NCBI RefSeq assembly: GCF_001510655.1
Contig: NZ_LMVC01000001.1
Location: 322,574-386,573 of the forward strand
Reading direction: 5' to 3'
Origin: Fictibacillus sp. FJAT-27399
GTDB lineage: Bacteria > Bacillota > Bacilli > Bacillales > Fictibacillaceae
Length of the DNA: 64,000 nucleotides
Under the pieces are notes generated by a model. It was not told the DNA's origin. It saw only the letters and a program-made list of their open reading frames with translations, and ran no database searches. A program made the translations under genes and the position numbers. Below, in pieces: positions 8,503 through 18,086 of the stretch (its first letter is position 1; each line of letters starts with the position of its first letter).

Positions 8503-9978
8503 CTATCGAATCGCGATGTGTTCTTTTATCACTTTTAGCTTTCCTAATTCAGGATCTTCTGGACCCTGCACAGGCAGGCCTGCCTCAATGGTTTCCTTAA
8601 TATAGTCCAGGTTATCCTGTGTAATGATTTCACCAGGAATGAAAATTGGAATTCCTGGGGGATAAACCATGATAAATTCGGCAATGATTCTGCCTGCTGA
8701 TTCCTCAAAGGGAACACTCTCGGTATCTGCGTAAAAAGCGTCACGAGGAGATAATGCAAGCACAGGAATATCGGGAACGTGTACAGGCAAAGCTTGTGCA
8801 GCCCTCTCATCTGTATTCTCAAAGTGCTGGGACATTTCTTCAAGTGCGTTTACTAATACCATAATATTCTTCTCGTGATCAGCGGTCGTAATGAGACAAA
8901 GGATGTTATAAAGATCGGACAGTTCGACTTCTATATTATGTTTTTCGCGAAGCCAAACTTCAGCATCATATCCAGTTATGCCAAGTTCTTTAACAGAAAT
9001 AAGAAGTTTCGTCGGATCCAGGTCATAGGTCGCTTCTTTTCCCAATATTTCCTCGCCGACACAATAAAGGCGAGGTATTTTATTGATTTTTTCACGTGCC
9101 TCATTGGCCAGTTTGATGGTTTTTTCAATGATGCTGTATCCTTCAGTAGCCAAACGTTTTCTTGCTGTATCAAGAGAGGCGAGCAAAATATAAGACGTTG
9201 ACGTGGTCGTGAGCATACTCAGGATCGTTTGAACTCTTTTGGCTGAAACAAGACCTTCTTTTATGTTAAGGATAGAGCTCCCTGTAAGTGAACCGCCTAA
9301 TTTGTGAACTGAAGTCGCAGCCATATCTGCTCCCGCCTGCATTGCAGAAAGAGGCATCTTGTCATGAAAGTGAATAAGGACACCATGAGCTTCGTCGACA
9401 AGAACGGGTACACGGTAGCTATGTGCGATTTCAACAATTTCACTAAGATTGGCCGACACTCCATAATAGGTCGGATTAATGACAAGCACCCCTTTAGCAT
9501 CAGGATTCTGCTCCAATGCTTTCTTAACGCTTTGAGGGGTTATTCCATGAGAGATCCCTAGCTCCCTGTCAATTTCCGGATGAATGAAAACAGGTGTTGC
9601 ACCAGAAAAAACGATCGCTGTCATAATGGATTTATGGACGTTGCGCGGTACGATAATTTTATCTCCGGGAGATACGACCGACATGATCATCGTCATGATG
9701 GCACCGCTCGTTCCTTGAACAGAGAAGAAAGTATGGTCAGCTCCAAAAGCTTGAGCCGCTAAGTCCTGAGCCTGTTTTATCATGCCCTTCGGCTGGTGAA
9801 GATCATCAAGGGGAGCAATATTAATTAAATCTATGGACAGGGCATTCTCGCCGATAAAATCCCGGAATTCCGGGTCCATTCCGTAGCCTTTTTTATGTCC
9901 GGGAATATGAAATTGATACGGGTTTCGTTTAGCATGTTCTTTTAGACCAGTAAATAAAGGGGTTTCGTGTTGTGACAA
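8503..9978 (-). CDS. speA: Arginine decarboxylase (PLP, Orn/Lys/Arg decarboxylase class I)
   Basis: First step of agmatine/polyamine synthesis: arginine to agmatine. 491 aa, as in B. subtilis SpeA. The PLP lysine is in TSVHKLGGS, and the C-terminal domain has the family stretch VYPPGIPIFIPGE. I start at TTG 9978 (SQHETPLFTGLKEHA follows) because GAGGTG lies 6 nt upstream and homologues begin there; longer versions up to 10029 would place codons upstream of that ribosome site. It converges with SR1. Confidence 0.95.
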   Translation of the reverse strand: MSQHETPLFTGLKEHAKRNPYQFHIPGHKKGYGMDPEFRDFIGENALSIDLINIAPLDDLHQPKGMIKQAQDLAAQAFGADHTFFSVQGTSGAIMTMIMSVVSPGDKIIVPRNVHKSIMTAIVFSGATPVFIHPEIDRELGISHGITPQSVKKALEQNPDAKGVLVINPTYYGVSANLSEIVEIAHSYRVPVLVDEAHGVLIHFHDKMPLSAMQAGADMAATSVHKLGGSLTGSSILNIKEGLVSAKRVQTILSMLTTTSTSYILLASLDTARKRLATEGYSIIEKTIKLANEAREKINKIPRLYCVGEEILGKEATYDLDPTKLLISVKELGITGYDAEVWLREKHNIEVELSDLYNILCLITTADHEKNIMVLVNALEEMSQHFENTDERAAQALPVHVPDIPVLALSPRDAFYADTESVPFEESAGRIIAEFIMVYPPGIPIFIPGEIITQDNLDYIKETIEAGLPVQGPEDPELGKLKVIKEHIAIR

Positions 9979-10108
9979 TTTTGACACCTCATCTATAATA
10001 AAAATAATCTTATCCTCATGAAAAAACATAGTAAAACAAAAGAAGTATATCAGATTCTAACGGTTTTGTATGCAAAGAATATAAAAAAAGAAAGGTTGGG
10101 GAAGAAGC

Positions 10109-11077
10109 ATGGAAATGAAAACAAAAGTGACGGAGTTGTTGGGAATCCGTTATCCCATCATTCAGGGAGGGCTGGCCTATCTAGCATACTCGAGACTTGC
10201 AGCTGGGGTTTCAGAGGCAGGCGGCCTAGGACAAATTACGGCTATGTCACTGGATTCTCCAGAATCATTAAAAGAGGAGATTAAAAAAACGAAAGAAATG
10301 ACTTCAAGCCCTTTTGGAGTAAATTTTGCAATCGGACAACATGGAAGGTCCTTTGAACATATGGTTGAAGCTGCGGTGGAAGAAAAAGTGCCTGTGATCA
10401 GTATGACAGGCGGAAATCCGTCAGGCATATTCGATCTTTTAAAGGGAATTGAGGTGAAGAAACTTGTTCTCGTTGCATCCACAAGACAGGCTGTTAAAGC
10501 AGAACAGCTAGGTGCCGATGCCGTCATGGTCGTTGGCCAGGAAGGAGGGGGACATATTGGGAAAGATGATGTCAGTACGATGGTGCTCATTCCTCAGGTA
10601 GCTGATGCGGTTTCCATACCGGTAATTGCTTCAGGAGGCATAGGAGATGGGAGAGGCTTGATGGCTGCCCTGGCCCTTGGTGCTGAAGGTGTGGAAATGG
10701 GGACAAGGTTCATTGCTACTAAGGAATGTGAACACGCACATCCTCTATACAAGGAAGCACTCGTTCATGGAACGGAAACAGGGACAGTAGTCATTAAACG
10801 GAAGCTTGGTGCACCAGCCAGAGCGATCAGCAACAGCTGGACAGACCTTATTTTGCAAGAAGAAGAAAAAGCTGCGGGTTACGAAGAGATAAAAGATCTT
10901 ATCAGCGGAAAACGGAACAAGGAATACATCTATGATGGAAACTCAAACGAAGGTTTTGGATGGGCTGGCCAAATCATGGGGAGAATTCAAGATGTTCCTT
11001 CAGTTGAAGAACTCTTTGCCAGGATACTTTCTGAAGCAGACCATATTAAAGAGAGATGGGGAGCAGTGATTAAATAA
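10109..11077 (+). CDS. Nitronate monooxygenase / FMN-dependent TIM-barrel enzyme
   Basis: Member of the 2-nitropropane dioxygenase/NMO-FabK superfamily: FMN-binding TIM barrel that oxidises alkyl nitronates, or in the FabK branch reduces enoyl-ACP. Conserved segments: YPIIQGGLAY at the N-terminus, VVGQEGGGHIG in the middle, IPVIASGGIGDG and GVEMGTRFIAT for phosphate binding. Histidine in GGHIG is the usual catalytic base of NMO. 322 aa. Which substrate is used cannot be told; FabK-type activity is the main alternative. Single gene, start ATG at 10109 (GGTTGGGGAAG upstream). Confidence 0.85.
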   Translation: MEMKTKVTELLGIRYPIIQGGLAYLAYSRLAAGVSEAGGLGQITAMSLDSPESLKEEIKKTKEMTSSPFGVNFAIGQHGRSFEHMVEAAVEEKVPVISMTGGNPSGIFDLLKGIEVKKLVLVASTRQAVKAEQLGADAVMVVGQEGGGHIGKDDVSTMVLIPQVADAVSIPVIASGGIGDGRGLMAALALGAEGVEMGTRFIATKECEHAHPLYKEALVHGTETGTVVIKRKLGAPARAISNSWTDLILQEEEKAAGYEEIKDLISGKRNKEYIYDGNSNEGFGWAGQIMGRIQDVPSVEELFARILSEADHIKERWGAVIK

Positions 11078-11173
11078 AATTATTGAACGTTTTACCCAAA
11101 CATTTTTTGCTCTCAACAATATACTAATGGTAAGAAGAGGAGAAATTCTCTCCCCTTCCTGCCAAATCATATG

Positions 11174-11812
11174 TTACCCGGAATACACCTGTTTTTTTAA
11201 CTCGTAAAGGGGCATCAGGGTTCGGAAGACGCTATCTGCTTTTTCGATAAAGTCCTTTCCGTTCAACTGAACCGCCTCATCCCTAGGTATATGAATCCCG
11301 CATAGCAGTTCGGCCTTTTTCACTTCTGCCAAAGTACGCACAAAGCCTGAAAGGTTACCGTTCTTCATTTCACGATGATGCACAGCATCCGGCTTCATAT
11401 GATCCTGTGACCAAACGAAGTCATCCGGAATGGAGGCAGTGATCGTATTTAATTCTTTTTTGAGCGAAGCGGCATACTCTTTTTTTACTGGGGATTCATA
11501 TATAATAGCAAACCAGATAAATACGTGGGTCTCAAACAGTCCGATTTGAAAATGCGGAAGTTTTTTGTATCCTCTCTTGCTGCTCGAGAATGCCACCCAT
11601 GTATCATTTGGGGGATTAACTGTTCTTCGGGCATGTTTTGCCACATGAAAAAACATCTCCTCTCCCGTTAAAGAAGAAAGTTCTGCCGCGAAATGGCTGC
11701 CTAATGCTTCAAGCTTTGGCCGCACCCGCTCAATCAGTTTCTCCATTCTCGCCTCAAGTCCTTCAATAGCAAATACCTTAAAATCGCTCTCTTTAAATCC
11801 TGTAAAGCTCAT
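11174..11812 (-). CDS. yktB: UPF0637 / DUF1054 family protein YktB
   Basis: A 212-aa soluble protein matching YktB (DUF1054): begins [20 protein letters not shown] and contains [17 protein letters not shown]. Function unknown. The start at 11812 is set by AGGAGG 7 nt upstream; a longer reading to 11893 lacks a ribosome site. In B. subtilis yktB also lies between speA and suhB (yktC). No terminator of good quality was found. Confidence 0.88.
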   Translation of the reverse strand: MSFTGFKESDFKVFAIEGLEARMEKLIERVRPKLEALGSHFAAELSSLTGEEMFFHVAKHARRTVNPPNDTWVAFSSSKRGYKKLPHFQIGLFETHVFIWFAIIYESPVKKEYAASLKKELNTITASIPDDFVWSQDHMKPDAVHHREMKNGNLSGFVRTLAEVKKAELLCGIHIPRDEAVQLNGKDFIEKADSVFRTLMPLYELKKQVYSG

Positions 11813-11937
11813 TTCTTTTCCTCCTGCTAGAACTGTTTTGTGCACTGTGGTTAGTAGTTTACCACAAGGGATACTGTAAAAGAAAATCCGCAATATATGC
11901 TACTTTTATATAATTTTTTTAAAAAAAGAGATTAAGG

Positions 11938-11966
11938 TTGCATTAAGTGAAAGTCAATCATATGAT
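11938..11966 (+). promoter_or_regulatory. Sigma-A-like promoter of the 62-aa helical protein gene
   Basis: TTGCAT (11938-11943), 17-nt spacer, TATGAT (11961-11966). Confidence 0.55.
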
Positions 11967-12031
11967 AGAAGACAATATCAAAAATCAGAATATTTAGTAT
12001 TCTTACAAAAGATAGAAAGGATGTGGGATGT

Positions 12032-12220
12032 ATGAAACAAGTCATTCAAACACTGAAAAGAACGGACGCCGAGCGAAGAATACCGGTACTGAAACTTGAG
12101 ATCGATTATGAATTAGCGACATTATTCGAAGCATTGCAAAATAAAAATACCAAGCAGATCAACGAATCCAAGCGGAAGCTGGAAAAACTTCGCCAGGAAC
12201 TAGTGAGACTGGAAGCATGA
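12032..12220 (+). CDS. Small helical protein (YkzI-like)
   Basis: A 62-aa, highly charged protein predicted almost entirely helical; heptad-like spacing of Leu/Ile (VLKLEIDYELATLFEAL, then KLEKLRQELVRLEA) suggests a coiled coil. Its place between yktB and suhB is that of B. subtilis ykzI, and length agrees, but I assign that name only tentatively. ATG 12032 is preferred over GTG 12023 because AAAGGATG sits 8 nt upstream. No function known. Confidence 0.7.
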   Translation: MKQVIQTLKRTDAERRIPVLKLEIDYELATLFEALQNKNTKQINESKRKLEKLRQELVRLEA

Positions 12221-12240
12221 TGATAACTGACACAGGGTAA

Positions 12241-12278
12241 AAAAACGAACCTGATCTATTGCAGGGTCGTTTTTTTTG
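12241..12278 (+). terminator. Terminator after the YkzI-like gene
   Basis: AAAAACGA-CCTG / CAGG-TCGTTTTT with one mismatch and an 8-nt loop, followed by a T-run to 12278. Confidence 0.7.
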
Positions 12279-12384
12279 GGTGAACAATAAAATTCCGTCT
12301 GACAAAAGTGCATGGTATGGTTATGTTAAGCCTTTCTAGTGGTAACATATAATAAAACATTGAACGAAACTGGAGCTGATGATA

Positions 12385-13200
12385 ATGGACAATACAAAAC
12401 TTGAAGATCTATACCAAACGGCCAAGAACTGGGTGTATGAAGCCGGAGAAGTTATTAAGCGTTCATTTTCTAATGAGCTGAACATTACATATAAATCACA
12501 TTATGCCGATTTAGTGACAGATATGGACAAAGCCATAGAAAAGTTCTTTATCGATAAAATTAAAAAAGAATACCCGGACCATGAAATATTGGGGGAGGAA
12601 GGCTATGGCGATGAGGTGAAGGATCTAGACGGAACCGTCTGGATCATTGACCCGATCGATGGAACCACTAATTTTGTCCATCAGCAGAATAACTTTGCCA
12701 TTTCAGTGGGGATTTTTCATAATGGTGAAAGTAAAGCGGCGTTTATTTATGACGTGGTCCGCAACGAATTGTTTCATTGCATAAAAGGGAACGGGCTGTA
12801 TTTAAATGAAGAAAAACTTCCTCTGCTCAGTGAAGTGACATTGGACAAAGCGGTCATCGGCTTAAACGCCACCTGGATTACACCAAACCGCAAGATAGAT
12901 CATCATCTGCTTCTTCCCCTTGTCAGAAAATCGCGCGGAACAAGATCTTATGGTACAGCAGCCATCGAACTGGCCTATGTCGCTTGCGGAAGGCTGGATG
13001 CCTATATGACGATGAGGCTTTCACCTTGGGATTTTGCAGCAGGATATATTTTGATTCAGGAAGCTGGTGGAATCATTTCCACGATGGACGGCAAGAAAGT
13101 GGAGGTTTTGAGCAAAACAAGTATTTTTGCTGCGAAGCCTGGTTTGCATCAAGAAATTTTGGATACCATCCATACGGGAACACCACAAGATGGAGAATAG
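12385..13200 (+). CDS. suhB: Inositol monophosphatase family protein (YktC)
   Basis: Mg2+-dependent phosphatase of the IMPase/FBPase superfamily, acting on inositol phosphates or related sugar phosphates. The metal-binding motif DPIDGTTNF and the second motif WDFAAGYILIQEAGG are both intact, with GEEGYGDE upstream. 271 aa. ATG 12385 is chosen over ATG 12379, because GGAG lies 9 nt from the first and only 3 nt from the second. The following acetyltransferase gene overlaps its last 11 bases, so the two are coupled. A weak TTAAGC-16-TATAAT promoter (12326-12353) lies upstream. Confidence 0.93.
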   Translation: MDNTKLEDLYQTAKNWVYEAGEVIKRSFSNELNITYKSHYADLVTDMDKAIEKFFIDKIKKEYPDHEILGEEGYGDEVKDLDGTVWIIDPIDGTTNFVHQQNNFAISVGIFHNGESKAAFIYDVVRNELFHCIKGNGLYLNEEKLPLLSEVTLDKAVIGLNATWITPNRKIDHHLLLPLVRKSRGTRSYGTAAIELAYVACGRLDAYMTMRLSPWDFAAGYILIQEAGGIISTMDGKKVEVLSKTSIFAAKPGLHQEILDTIHTGTPQDGE

Positions 13201-13660
13201 AAAAATAAGGGATGAAGATTTCGATTTTTTTAAAGAAATAATCCGCCATTCACACACTTGGATGGAAGAAGAAGGCTTGACAGGCCAAGAAAATGATGAG
13301 CATTTGCGGTCTTATTTGCATCGTTATGATGAAACAGGCGGAGAATGGCTGATCTGGAGTGGGGAAGGGCAAAAAATTGGAGCAGCGTATCTTGTATACG
13401 CTGCTCCTTCCAATAAAAAACCATGGCTTGGCACCATTGTCATCCATCCTGAAAAAAGAAAACAAGGATTTGCCAAAAAAATCATAGAGGAGATTTCCTC
13501 AATGGTGATACAGAATAGCCCAGTATTGTTTTCATCCTGTCCTGCGGAAAATACATCCTGGATCCGCTTCCTGAATCACAATGGCTTTGAACAGGCGGGA
13601 TTAGAAAATGATGAAAAAGGAAAAGAATATATTAAATTTGTTAAAGTCCTTTCAGACTAA
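13190..13660 (+). CDS. GNAT family N-acetyltransferase
   Basis: 156 aa. The acetyl-CoA-binding motif A is visible as VIHPEKRKQGFAKKII (R-x2-G-x-A type), and motif B follows with FLNHNGFEQAG. Substrate unknown. The start overlaps the end of suhB by 11 nt and no clear Shine-Dalgarno precedes it, which points to translational coupling; an internal ATG at 13262 would remove the first strand and is less likely. The stop overlaps the convergent ylaF stop by 4 nt. Confidence 0.82.
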   Translation: MENRKIRDEDFDFFKEIIRHSHTWMEEEGLTGQENDEHLRSYLHRYDETGGEWLIWSGEGQKIGAAYLVYAAPSNKKPWLGTIVIHPEKRKQGFAKKIIEEISSMVIQNSPVLFSSCPAENTSWIRFLNHNGFEQAGLENDEKGKEYIKFVKVLSD

Positions 13661-13842
13661 GACTGATTTCTTTCCCTGAATCTTTTTTTTAGTGTAAAAC
13701 CTAATCCCATAAGTAAAAATACAGCAATGATCGCAATGATACCAATCAGCCAGCTATGTTGGCCGATTGCCACTCCGATCAAAGCAATGCTGAACGTTGT
13801 TAACACGGCAATAATCAAAAAAATCATATTTTCAATTTTCAT
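13657..13842 (-). CDS. ylaF: YlaF-like small membrane protein (DUF5325)
   Basis: 61 aa with two membrane segments (about 4-24 and 30-50) and a basic C-terminal tail (KKRFRERNQ). It resembles YlaF, which also precedes typA divergently in B. subtilis. Start ATG 13842, with GGAGG 5 nt upstream. Function unknown. Confidence 0.78.
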   Translation of the reverse strand: MKIENMIFLIIAVLTTFSIALIGVAIGQHSWLIGIIAIIAVFLLMGLGFTLKKRFRERNQS

Positions 13843-13917
13843 AAGGGCCTCCAATCATACAAACGATAACTATAGTGTAACTAATTTTTCAAAAAAGAAA
13901 AAGATTGTAGTTCTTTG

Positions 13918-13926
13918 TGGTATAAT
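13918..13926 (+). promoter_or_regulatory. Extended -10 promoter of typA
   Basis: TGGTATAAT: perfect -10 with the TGn extension; no recognisable -35 at the usual distance. The leader to the typA start is about 85 nt. Confidence 0.6.
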
Positions 13927-14017
13927 AGTAAAGTTGAATTCCAATAGAGAAATAAATATCCAGGTTGGTTCTGGAAATTTAATAAATAAAAGATAGGATT
14001 TTTAAGGAGAGATTATT

Positions 14018-15856
14018 TTGAATTTGAGACAAGATATAAAAAACATCGCGATTATCGCGCACGTTGACCACGGGAAAACAACGCTCGTGGACCAAATGCT
14101 TCACCAATCAGGAACTTTCCGTTCAAATGAACATGTCAATGAACGTGCAATGGACTCCAATGATTTGGAAAAAGAACGCGGAATCACAATCTTAGCAAAG
14201 AATACGGCGATCAATTATGAAGGGATCCGCATTAACATCATGGATACTCCTGGACATGCCGATTTTGGCGGAGAGGTAGAACGGATCATGAAAATGGTTG
14301 ATGGTGTTCTTCTAGTCGTTGACGCTTACGAAGGATGTATGCCGCAAACTCGATTCGTTTTGAAAAAAGCGCTTGAGCAAAAATTGACTCCAATCGTAGT
14401 CGTAAATAAAATTGACCGTGATTTTGCCCGTCCTGAAGAAGTAGTGGATGAAGTCATTGATTTGTTTATCGAGCTTGGTGCAAATGAAGACCAGCTTGAA
14501 TTCCCTGTCGTATTTGCTTCTGCAATCCAAGGTACATCGAGCACGGATCCGCATCAGCAAGATGAAAACATGAAAGCTTTATTCGACTCCATTATTGAAA
14601 ATATTCCATCACCGGTTGATAACAGTGATGAGGCGCTGCAATTCCAAGTTTCTCTTTTGGATTACAATGATTATCTTGGCCGTATCGGGATTGGCCGTGT
14701 TTTCAGAGGAACAATGCATGTAGGTCAGGCTGTGTCTCTTATGAAGCTTGACGGATCCGTAAAAAAATTCCGCGTAACTAAAATCTTCGGTTTCCTTGGA
14801 CTGAAGAGAGTGGAAATCCAGGAAGCAAAAGCTGGTGACCTCGTAGCTGTATCAGGAATGGAAGAAATCAATGTTGGTGAAACGGTCTGTCCTGAAGGCC
14901 AGGAAGAAGCTTTACCGGTTCTTAGAATTGATGAGCCTACATTGAAAATGACCTTCCTTGTGAACAACTCGCCTTTTGCAGGACGAGAAGGGAAATACCT
15001 TACTTCAAGAAAAATTGAAGAGCGACTTCGTTCACAGTTGGAGACTGATGTTTCCCTGCGTGTTGATAACACGGAATCACCGGATGCTTGGATTGTTTCT
15101 GGACGCGGAGAGCTTCACCTTTCCATTCTGATTGAAAACATGAGAAGAGAAGGCTACGAGCTTCAAGTATCAAAACCTGAAGTAATCGTTCGAATGGTTG
15201 ACGGAGTTCGTTCTGAACCTGTAGAGCGTGTTCAAATTGATGTACCAGAAGAGTATACTGGAGCCGTTATGGAATCTCTCGGAGCTCGAAAAGGCGAAAT
15301 GCTGAACATGATCAATGATGGTAGTGGTCAGGTTAGACTCGAATTCATGGTTCCTGCACGTGGTTTGATCGGGTATTCAACAGAATTCTTAACACAAACT
15401 CGAGGCTATGGAATATTGAATCATACATTTGACAGCTATCAGCCGATGCATCAAGGCCAGGTTGGAGGACGCCGCCAGGGAGTTCTTGTATCAATGGAAC
15501 ACGGCAAGGCGAGCCAATACGGTATTATCAATGTGGAAGACCGCGGAACGATCTTCGTAGAACCGGGTACTGAGGTTTATGAAGGAATGATCGTCGGTGA
15601 ACATACACGAGAAAATGATATTACGGTAAATATCGTAAAAGTGAAACAAATGACAAATATGCGATCTGCTAACAAAGACCAGACTGTAAGCATGAAAAAA
15701 CCAAAGGTTATGTCGTTAGAGGAATCACTTGAATATCTGAATGAAGATGAGTATTGTGAAGTTACACCTGAGAGCATCCGTCTTCGCAAAAAAATCCTTG
15801 ATAAAAATGAGCGTGAACGTGCAAGCAAGAAAAGTAAAATAGCCAAGCAAAACTAA
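14018..15856 (+). CDS. typA: Translational GTPase TypA/BipA
   Basis: Ribosome-binding GTPase related to EF-G, needed for ribosome assembly and growth at low temperature. G1 AHVDHGKT (14-21), G3 DTPGH and G4 NKID are present, and the C-terminal BipA domain follows. 612 aa, the family length. Start codon is TTG with AAGGAG 9 nt upstream and the product begins [17 protein letters not shown] as in homologues. Confidence 0.97.
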   Translation: MNLRQDIKNIAIIAHVDHGKTTLVDQMLHQSGTFRSNEHVNERAMDSNDLEKERGITILAKNTAINYEGIRINIMDTPGHADFGGEVERIMKMVDGVLLVVDAYEGCMPQTRFVLKKALEQKLTPIVVVNKIDRDFARPEEVVDEVIDLFIELGANEDQLEFPVVFASAIQGTSSTDPHQQDENMKALFDSIIENIPSPVDNSDEALQFQVSLLDYNDYLGRIGIGRVFRGTMHVGQAVSLMKLDGSVKKFRVTKIFGFLGLKRVEIQEAKAGDLVAVSGMEEINVGETVCPEGQEEALPVLRIDEPTLKMTFLVNNSPFAGREGKYLTSRKIEERLRSQLETDVSLRVDNTESPDAWIVSGRGELHLSILIENMRREGYELQVSKPEVIVRMVDGVRSEPVERVQIDVPEEYTGAVMESLGARKGEMLNMINDGSGQVRLEFMVPARGLIGYSTEFLTQTRGYGILNHTFDSYQPMHQGQVGGRRQGVLVSMEHGKASQYGIINVEDRGTIFVEPGTEVYEGMIVGEHTRENDITVNIVKVKQMTNMRSANKDQTVSMKKPKVMSLEESLEYLNEDEYCEVTPESIRLRKKILDKNERERASKKSKIAKQN

Positions 15857-15879
15857 GATTTCGTCTGGTGGTGTGAGCG

Positions 15880-16215
15880 GTGGATGATAAAAAAGTAATG
15901 TCTGCGACGGGTGAGGATTCTTCACCCATCGCTCTTCTTTTAGGAATAAACGAACATCCTGTAGCAGGTTTCTTTCTATTGTATCTGGTCATTACAGTAT
16001 TAACGATTCTTGTCTATCAGCTGGGATTTGCTAAAAAGCTTCCACTTCTTAAATCTGCAGTTATCTATATTCTTTTGATATTGGGCTGTTTTCCGCTTAC
16101 CTTTTTCGGAATAGGCCTGCCGGTTGCAGAGGGTCTTTTGTGTGCTGCCGCAGTATTGATTATTTACAAGATCAGGCTGCACCAGAGCAAAAAAAATAAA
16201 GCCGAACACCTTTAA
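15880..16215 (+). CDS. ylaH: YlaH-like membrane protein
   Basis: 111 aa with three to four membrane segments (about 31-50, 59-79, 82-101). Sequence and place right after typA match YlaH. I use the GTG at 15880; an ATG six codons later is an alternative with its own ribosome site (GTGGATGA). Function unknown. The last two codons overlap nothing, and a good AAGGAG for the next gene follows. Confidence 0.8.
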   Translation: MDDKKVMSATGEDSSPIALLLGINEHPVAGFFLLYLVITVLTILVYQLGFAKKLPLLKSAVIYILLILGCFPLTFFGIGLPVAEGLLCAAAVLIIYKIRLHQSKKNKAEHL

Positions 16216-16226
16216 GGAGAGCCTCT

Positions 16227-16496
16227 ATGACCTTACAGGATGCGCTTTACAATTGGCTAAGTATAAAAAAGGTGGCAGAAGAAAGAACTGATGATCAGGC
16301 TGCAGCAGATACACTGCTTTTTTTCGATGAAATTCTGCGGGATGACCATGGGTTAGAACAAATTGCTGTGCGTATCAGCAATGGCTGTTATGAAGTGGAT
16401 TACAGAATTGGGGATTCACAGCATCATAAAAAATTTCCTTGCGACTATATTGATGCGCTTTGGGAATCGATTGAAGCAGAGCCTAAGTATAATTAG
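16227..16496 (+). CDS. Conserved hypothetical protein (89 aa)
   Basis: An acidic soluble protein of 89 aa starting MTLQDALYNWLSIKKVAEER, with a middle stretch VRISNGCYEVDYRIGD that looks like a beta hairpin. I recall similar unnamed proteins beside ylaH in Bacillaceae, but know no function. Strong AAGGAGAG ribosome site; it follows ylaH by 11 nt, so they are cotranscribed, and a terminator follows. Confidence 0.8.
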   Translation: MTLQDALYNWLSIKKVAEERTDDQAAADTLLFFDEILRDDHGLEQIAVRISNGCYEVDYRIGDSQHHKKFPCDYIDALWESIEAEPKYN

Positions 16497-16511
16497 ACTA
16501 TATTTTGTATT

Positions 16512-16545
16512 GAGCCATGAACACTACTTGTTCATGGCTCTTTTT
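16512..16545 (+). terminator. Terminator of the typA-ylaH unit
   Basis: GAGCCATGAAC / GTTCATGGCTC, 11 bp with a 7-nt loop, then TTTTT. Its right arm lies inside the 3' end of the convergent minus-strand gene. Confidence 0.88.
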
Positions 16546-16955
16546 ATGAGAAAGCCCAAGAGGCATCCATACAGCAGGTGTCCTGCAAACCAGAGAAAAA
16601 GAGCATAAAAGTCAGTAATCGCAGGAGTTGGCTGCAATGAAATAATGGTTAATGGAAAGTATAAAAAGGCAGACGCAGCGCTAAGCGTGAGCGATAAAAG
16701 ATAGACATTCATTCTAATATGCTGCAGAAGGAACAGGGCGGCAAGCCCGATTAAAAATGAAACAAGGAGATGCAGAAGAAACTGAGAAAGTTCAGTCTGC
16801 ATAAAAGAGGGAAGCGAAGGAACAAAATCGATGTTAATCAGGAGCGTGTAGACCCGTTTTCCTGTCAGTGATTCAGCTGCCTTCAGAAAAATAACTAGAA
16901 GACAGCCGGATAATATGCCGGCCCAAAAACCGGCAGCAATCAGTTTACCATTCAT
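16524..16955 (-). CDS. Membrane protein, unknown function
   Basis: 143 aa with four predicted membrane segments (roughly 5-25, 52-75, 80-101 and 115-138). It starts at the ATG inside the last codons of ylaI (GAAAATGAATGGTAA), an 11-nt overlap with no clear Shine-Dalgarno, so it is probably translated by coupling. The loop GKRVYTLLINIDFVP faintly recalls YqhR, but I do not assign it. Its 3' end is shared with the terminator of the convergent gene. Confidence 0.65.
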   Translation of the reverse strand: MNGKLIAAGFWAGILSGCLLVIFLKAAESLTGKRVYTLLINIDFVPSLPSFMQTELSQFLLHLLVSFLIGLAALFLLQHIRMNVYLLSLTLSAASAFLYFPLTIISLQPTPAITDFYALFLWFAGHLLYGCLLGFLIKRAMNK

Positions 16956-17145
16956 TTTCTTTTGCAGGAGAACGGTATAACAAAAAATTTCCTGTTGCAA
17001 TTCTTTTGTTTGTTTTATCAGTGATCCTCTCCTGGCACTTTTCGCACATGTACGTGTGGATCGGCCGGTTTCGCAGCCGTTTAGCCAAAGAGGATTGATC
17101 TTCAATGGATTGAATGGTGTCACATAACACACATTTTACTCGCAT
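16945..17145 (-). CDS. ylaI: YlaI-like zinc-ribbon protein (DUF2197)
   Basis: 66 aa with two Cys pairs, CVLC near the N-terminus and CEKC after HTYM, forming a small zinc ribbon, and the conserved RLRNRPIHTYMCEKCQ. This is YlaI of unknown function. Start ATG 17145 has GAGGTGA 5 nt upstream; an upstream GTG overlaps the ribosome site. The membrane protein gene follows with overlapping codons. Confidence 0.85.
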   Translation of the reverse strand: MRVKCVLCDTIQSIEDQSSLAKRLRNRPIHTYMCEKCQERITDKTNKRIATGNFLLYRSPAKENEW

Positions 17146-17229
17146 ACCAATCACCTCTGTCTTTTTGGTGTTAAAGCCATTATATCAAAGAAGCCTCTAT
17201 AAACACTAATAAATAACAAATCTCCATAT

Positions 17230-17256
17230 AAAAAACCCCGCTTGTCCAGCGGGGAA
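17230..17256 (-). terminator. Terminator of ylaJ
   Basis: On the minus strand CCCCGC / GCGGGG with a 7-nt loop and six Ts. It starts 10 nt past the ylaJ stop. Confidence 0.88.
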
Positions 17257-17264
17257 AAGATGGG

Positions 17265-17894
17265 TTAATGTGTTTCTTTTAATTTTTGCTGCTGATTTTT
17301 TGTGGCTTTTTCTTGTTTTTGCTGTTGGTTTTTCAGGTTCCTTTTCTCGTTATTTGAAAGCTGGCTGTTGTTGGTTTCTGTCGGTGAAGGTTTGCGTGAA
17401 TCCATATTGTTTGGAACTTGCGGCATCAACCTTCCAACGATGGCAGAAAGTTCTCTGATGATTCCGCCTATAGGATGACCTTGTCTGATCTGTCTTCCCA
17501 TTTCTCTTAGACGCTGAACGGTATCAGGATCGGCAGTTACTACCGCATTGGCTCCGTAGGGGTCTTTTTTTAATGCCTCTGCCACAGAATACTTGATTGT
17601 TCCTGTCCTTGATGCGTCCAGTTTAGAATCGACATCAATTCCCACAACTGCATAACGTCCAAGTACAACCGCTGTAGCGTCTTCTACACCCGGTATGCCG
17701 GTAATCAGTTCAACCAGATGCTGAGAAACTTGTTGTGAGTTCCTTGGCCCTTGCTTTTGCCCGTTATTGGCTGTCTGGTTAACCTTGGTTAATTTAGGTG
17801 TGGTTTTATCCGTTTGTTCTGCACTTTTGTTGCTGTTGCATGCAAAAAGCAGCAATAGTGAACTCATAACGGCTATAATCCTTAATGTTTTCAA
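17265..17894 (-). CDS. ylaJ: YhcN/YlaJ family sporulation lipoprotein
   Basis: A lipoprotein: signal segment MKTLRIIAVMSSLLLLFAC with lipobox LFAC, then the YhcN/YlaJ domain (VELITGIPGVEDATAVVLGR...VVTADPD) and a Gln/Lys-rich tail. Family members are found in spores and affect germination or outgrowth. I choose TTG 17894: AAAGGA lies 8 nt upstream, while ATG 17903 directly touches it. 209 aa. The C-terminal third (QQKQEKATKNQQQK) is low-complexity. Confidence 0.85.
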   Translation of the reverse strand: MKTLRIIAVMSSLLLLFACNSNKSAEQTDKTTPKLTKVNQTANNGQKQGPRNSQQVSQHLVELITGIPGVEDATAVVLGRYAVVGIDVDSKLDASRTGTIKYSVAEALKKDPYGANAVVTADPDTVQRLREMGRQIRQGHPIGGIIRELSAIVGRLMPQVPNNMDSRKPSPTETNNSQLSNNEKRNLKNQQQKQEKATKNQQQKLKETH

Positions 17895-18086
17895 TACTTT
17901 CATCCTTTCGAGCATGATCTTTTCCGTTATTTTCTGTGTTTTCTTCTATCTTTATTCAACAGTTCATACATTTAACTATAGTCCGTCCCGGCTGCTTTTC
18001 TTATACAGCTGGAAATAGACATGCAATCATCATTCATTAACACCGCCAAAACCATAGAAAATCAATTGTCAGGAGGCTGTGTAGGA

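Noticed and set aside
18021-18086. N-terminal extension of ylaK
   Set aside because: Homologues begin at NKIYVLDTN and AGGAGG lies inside the extension.
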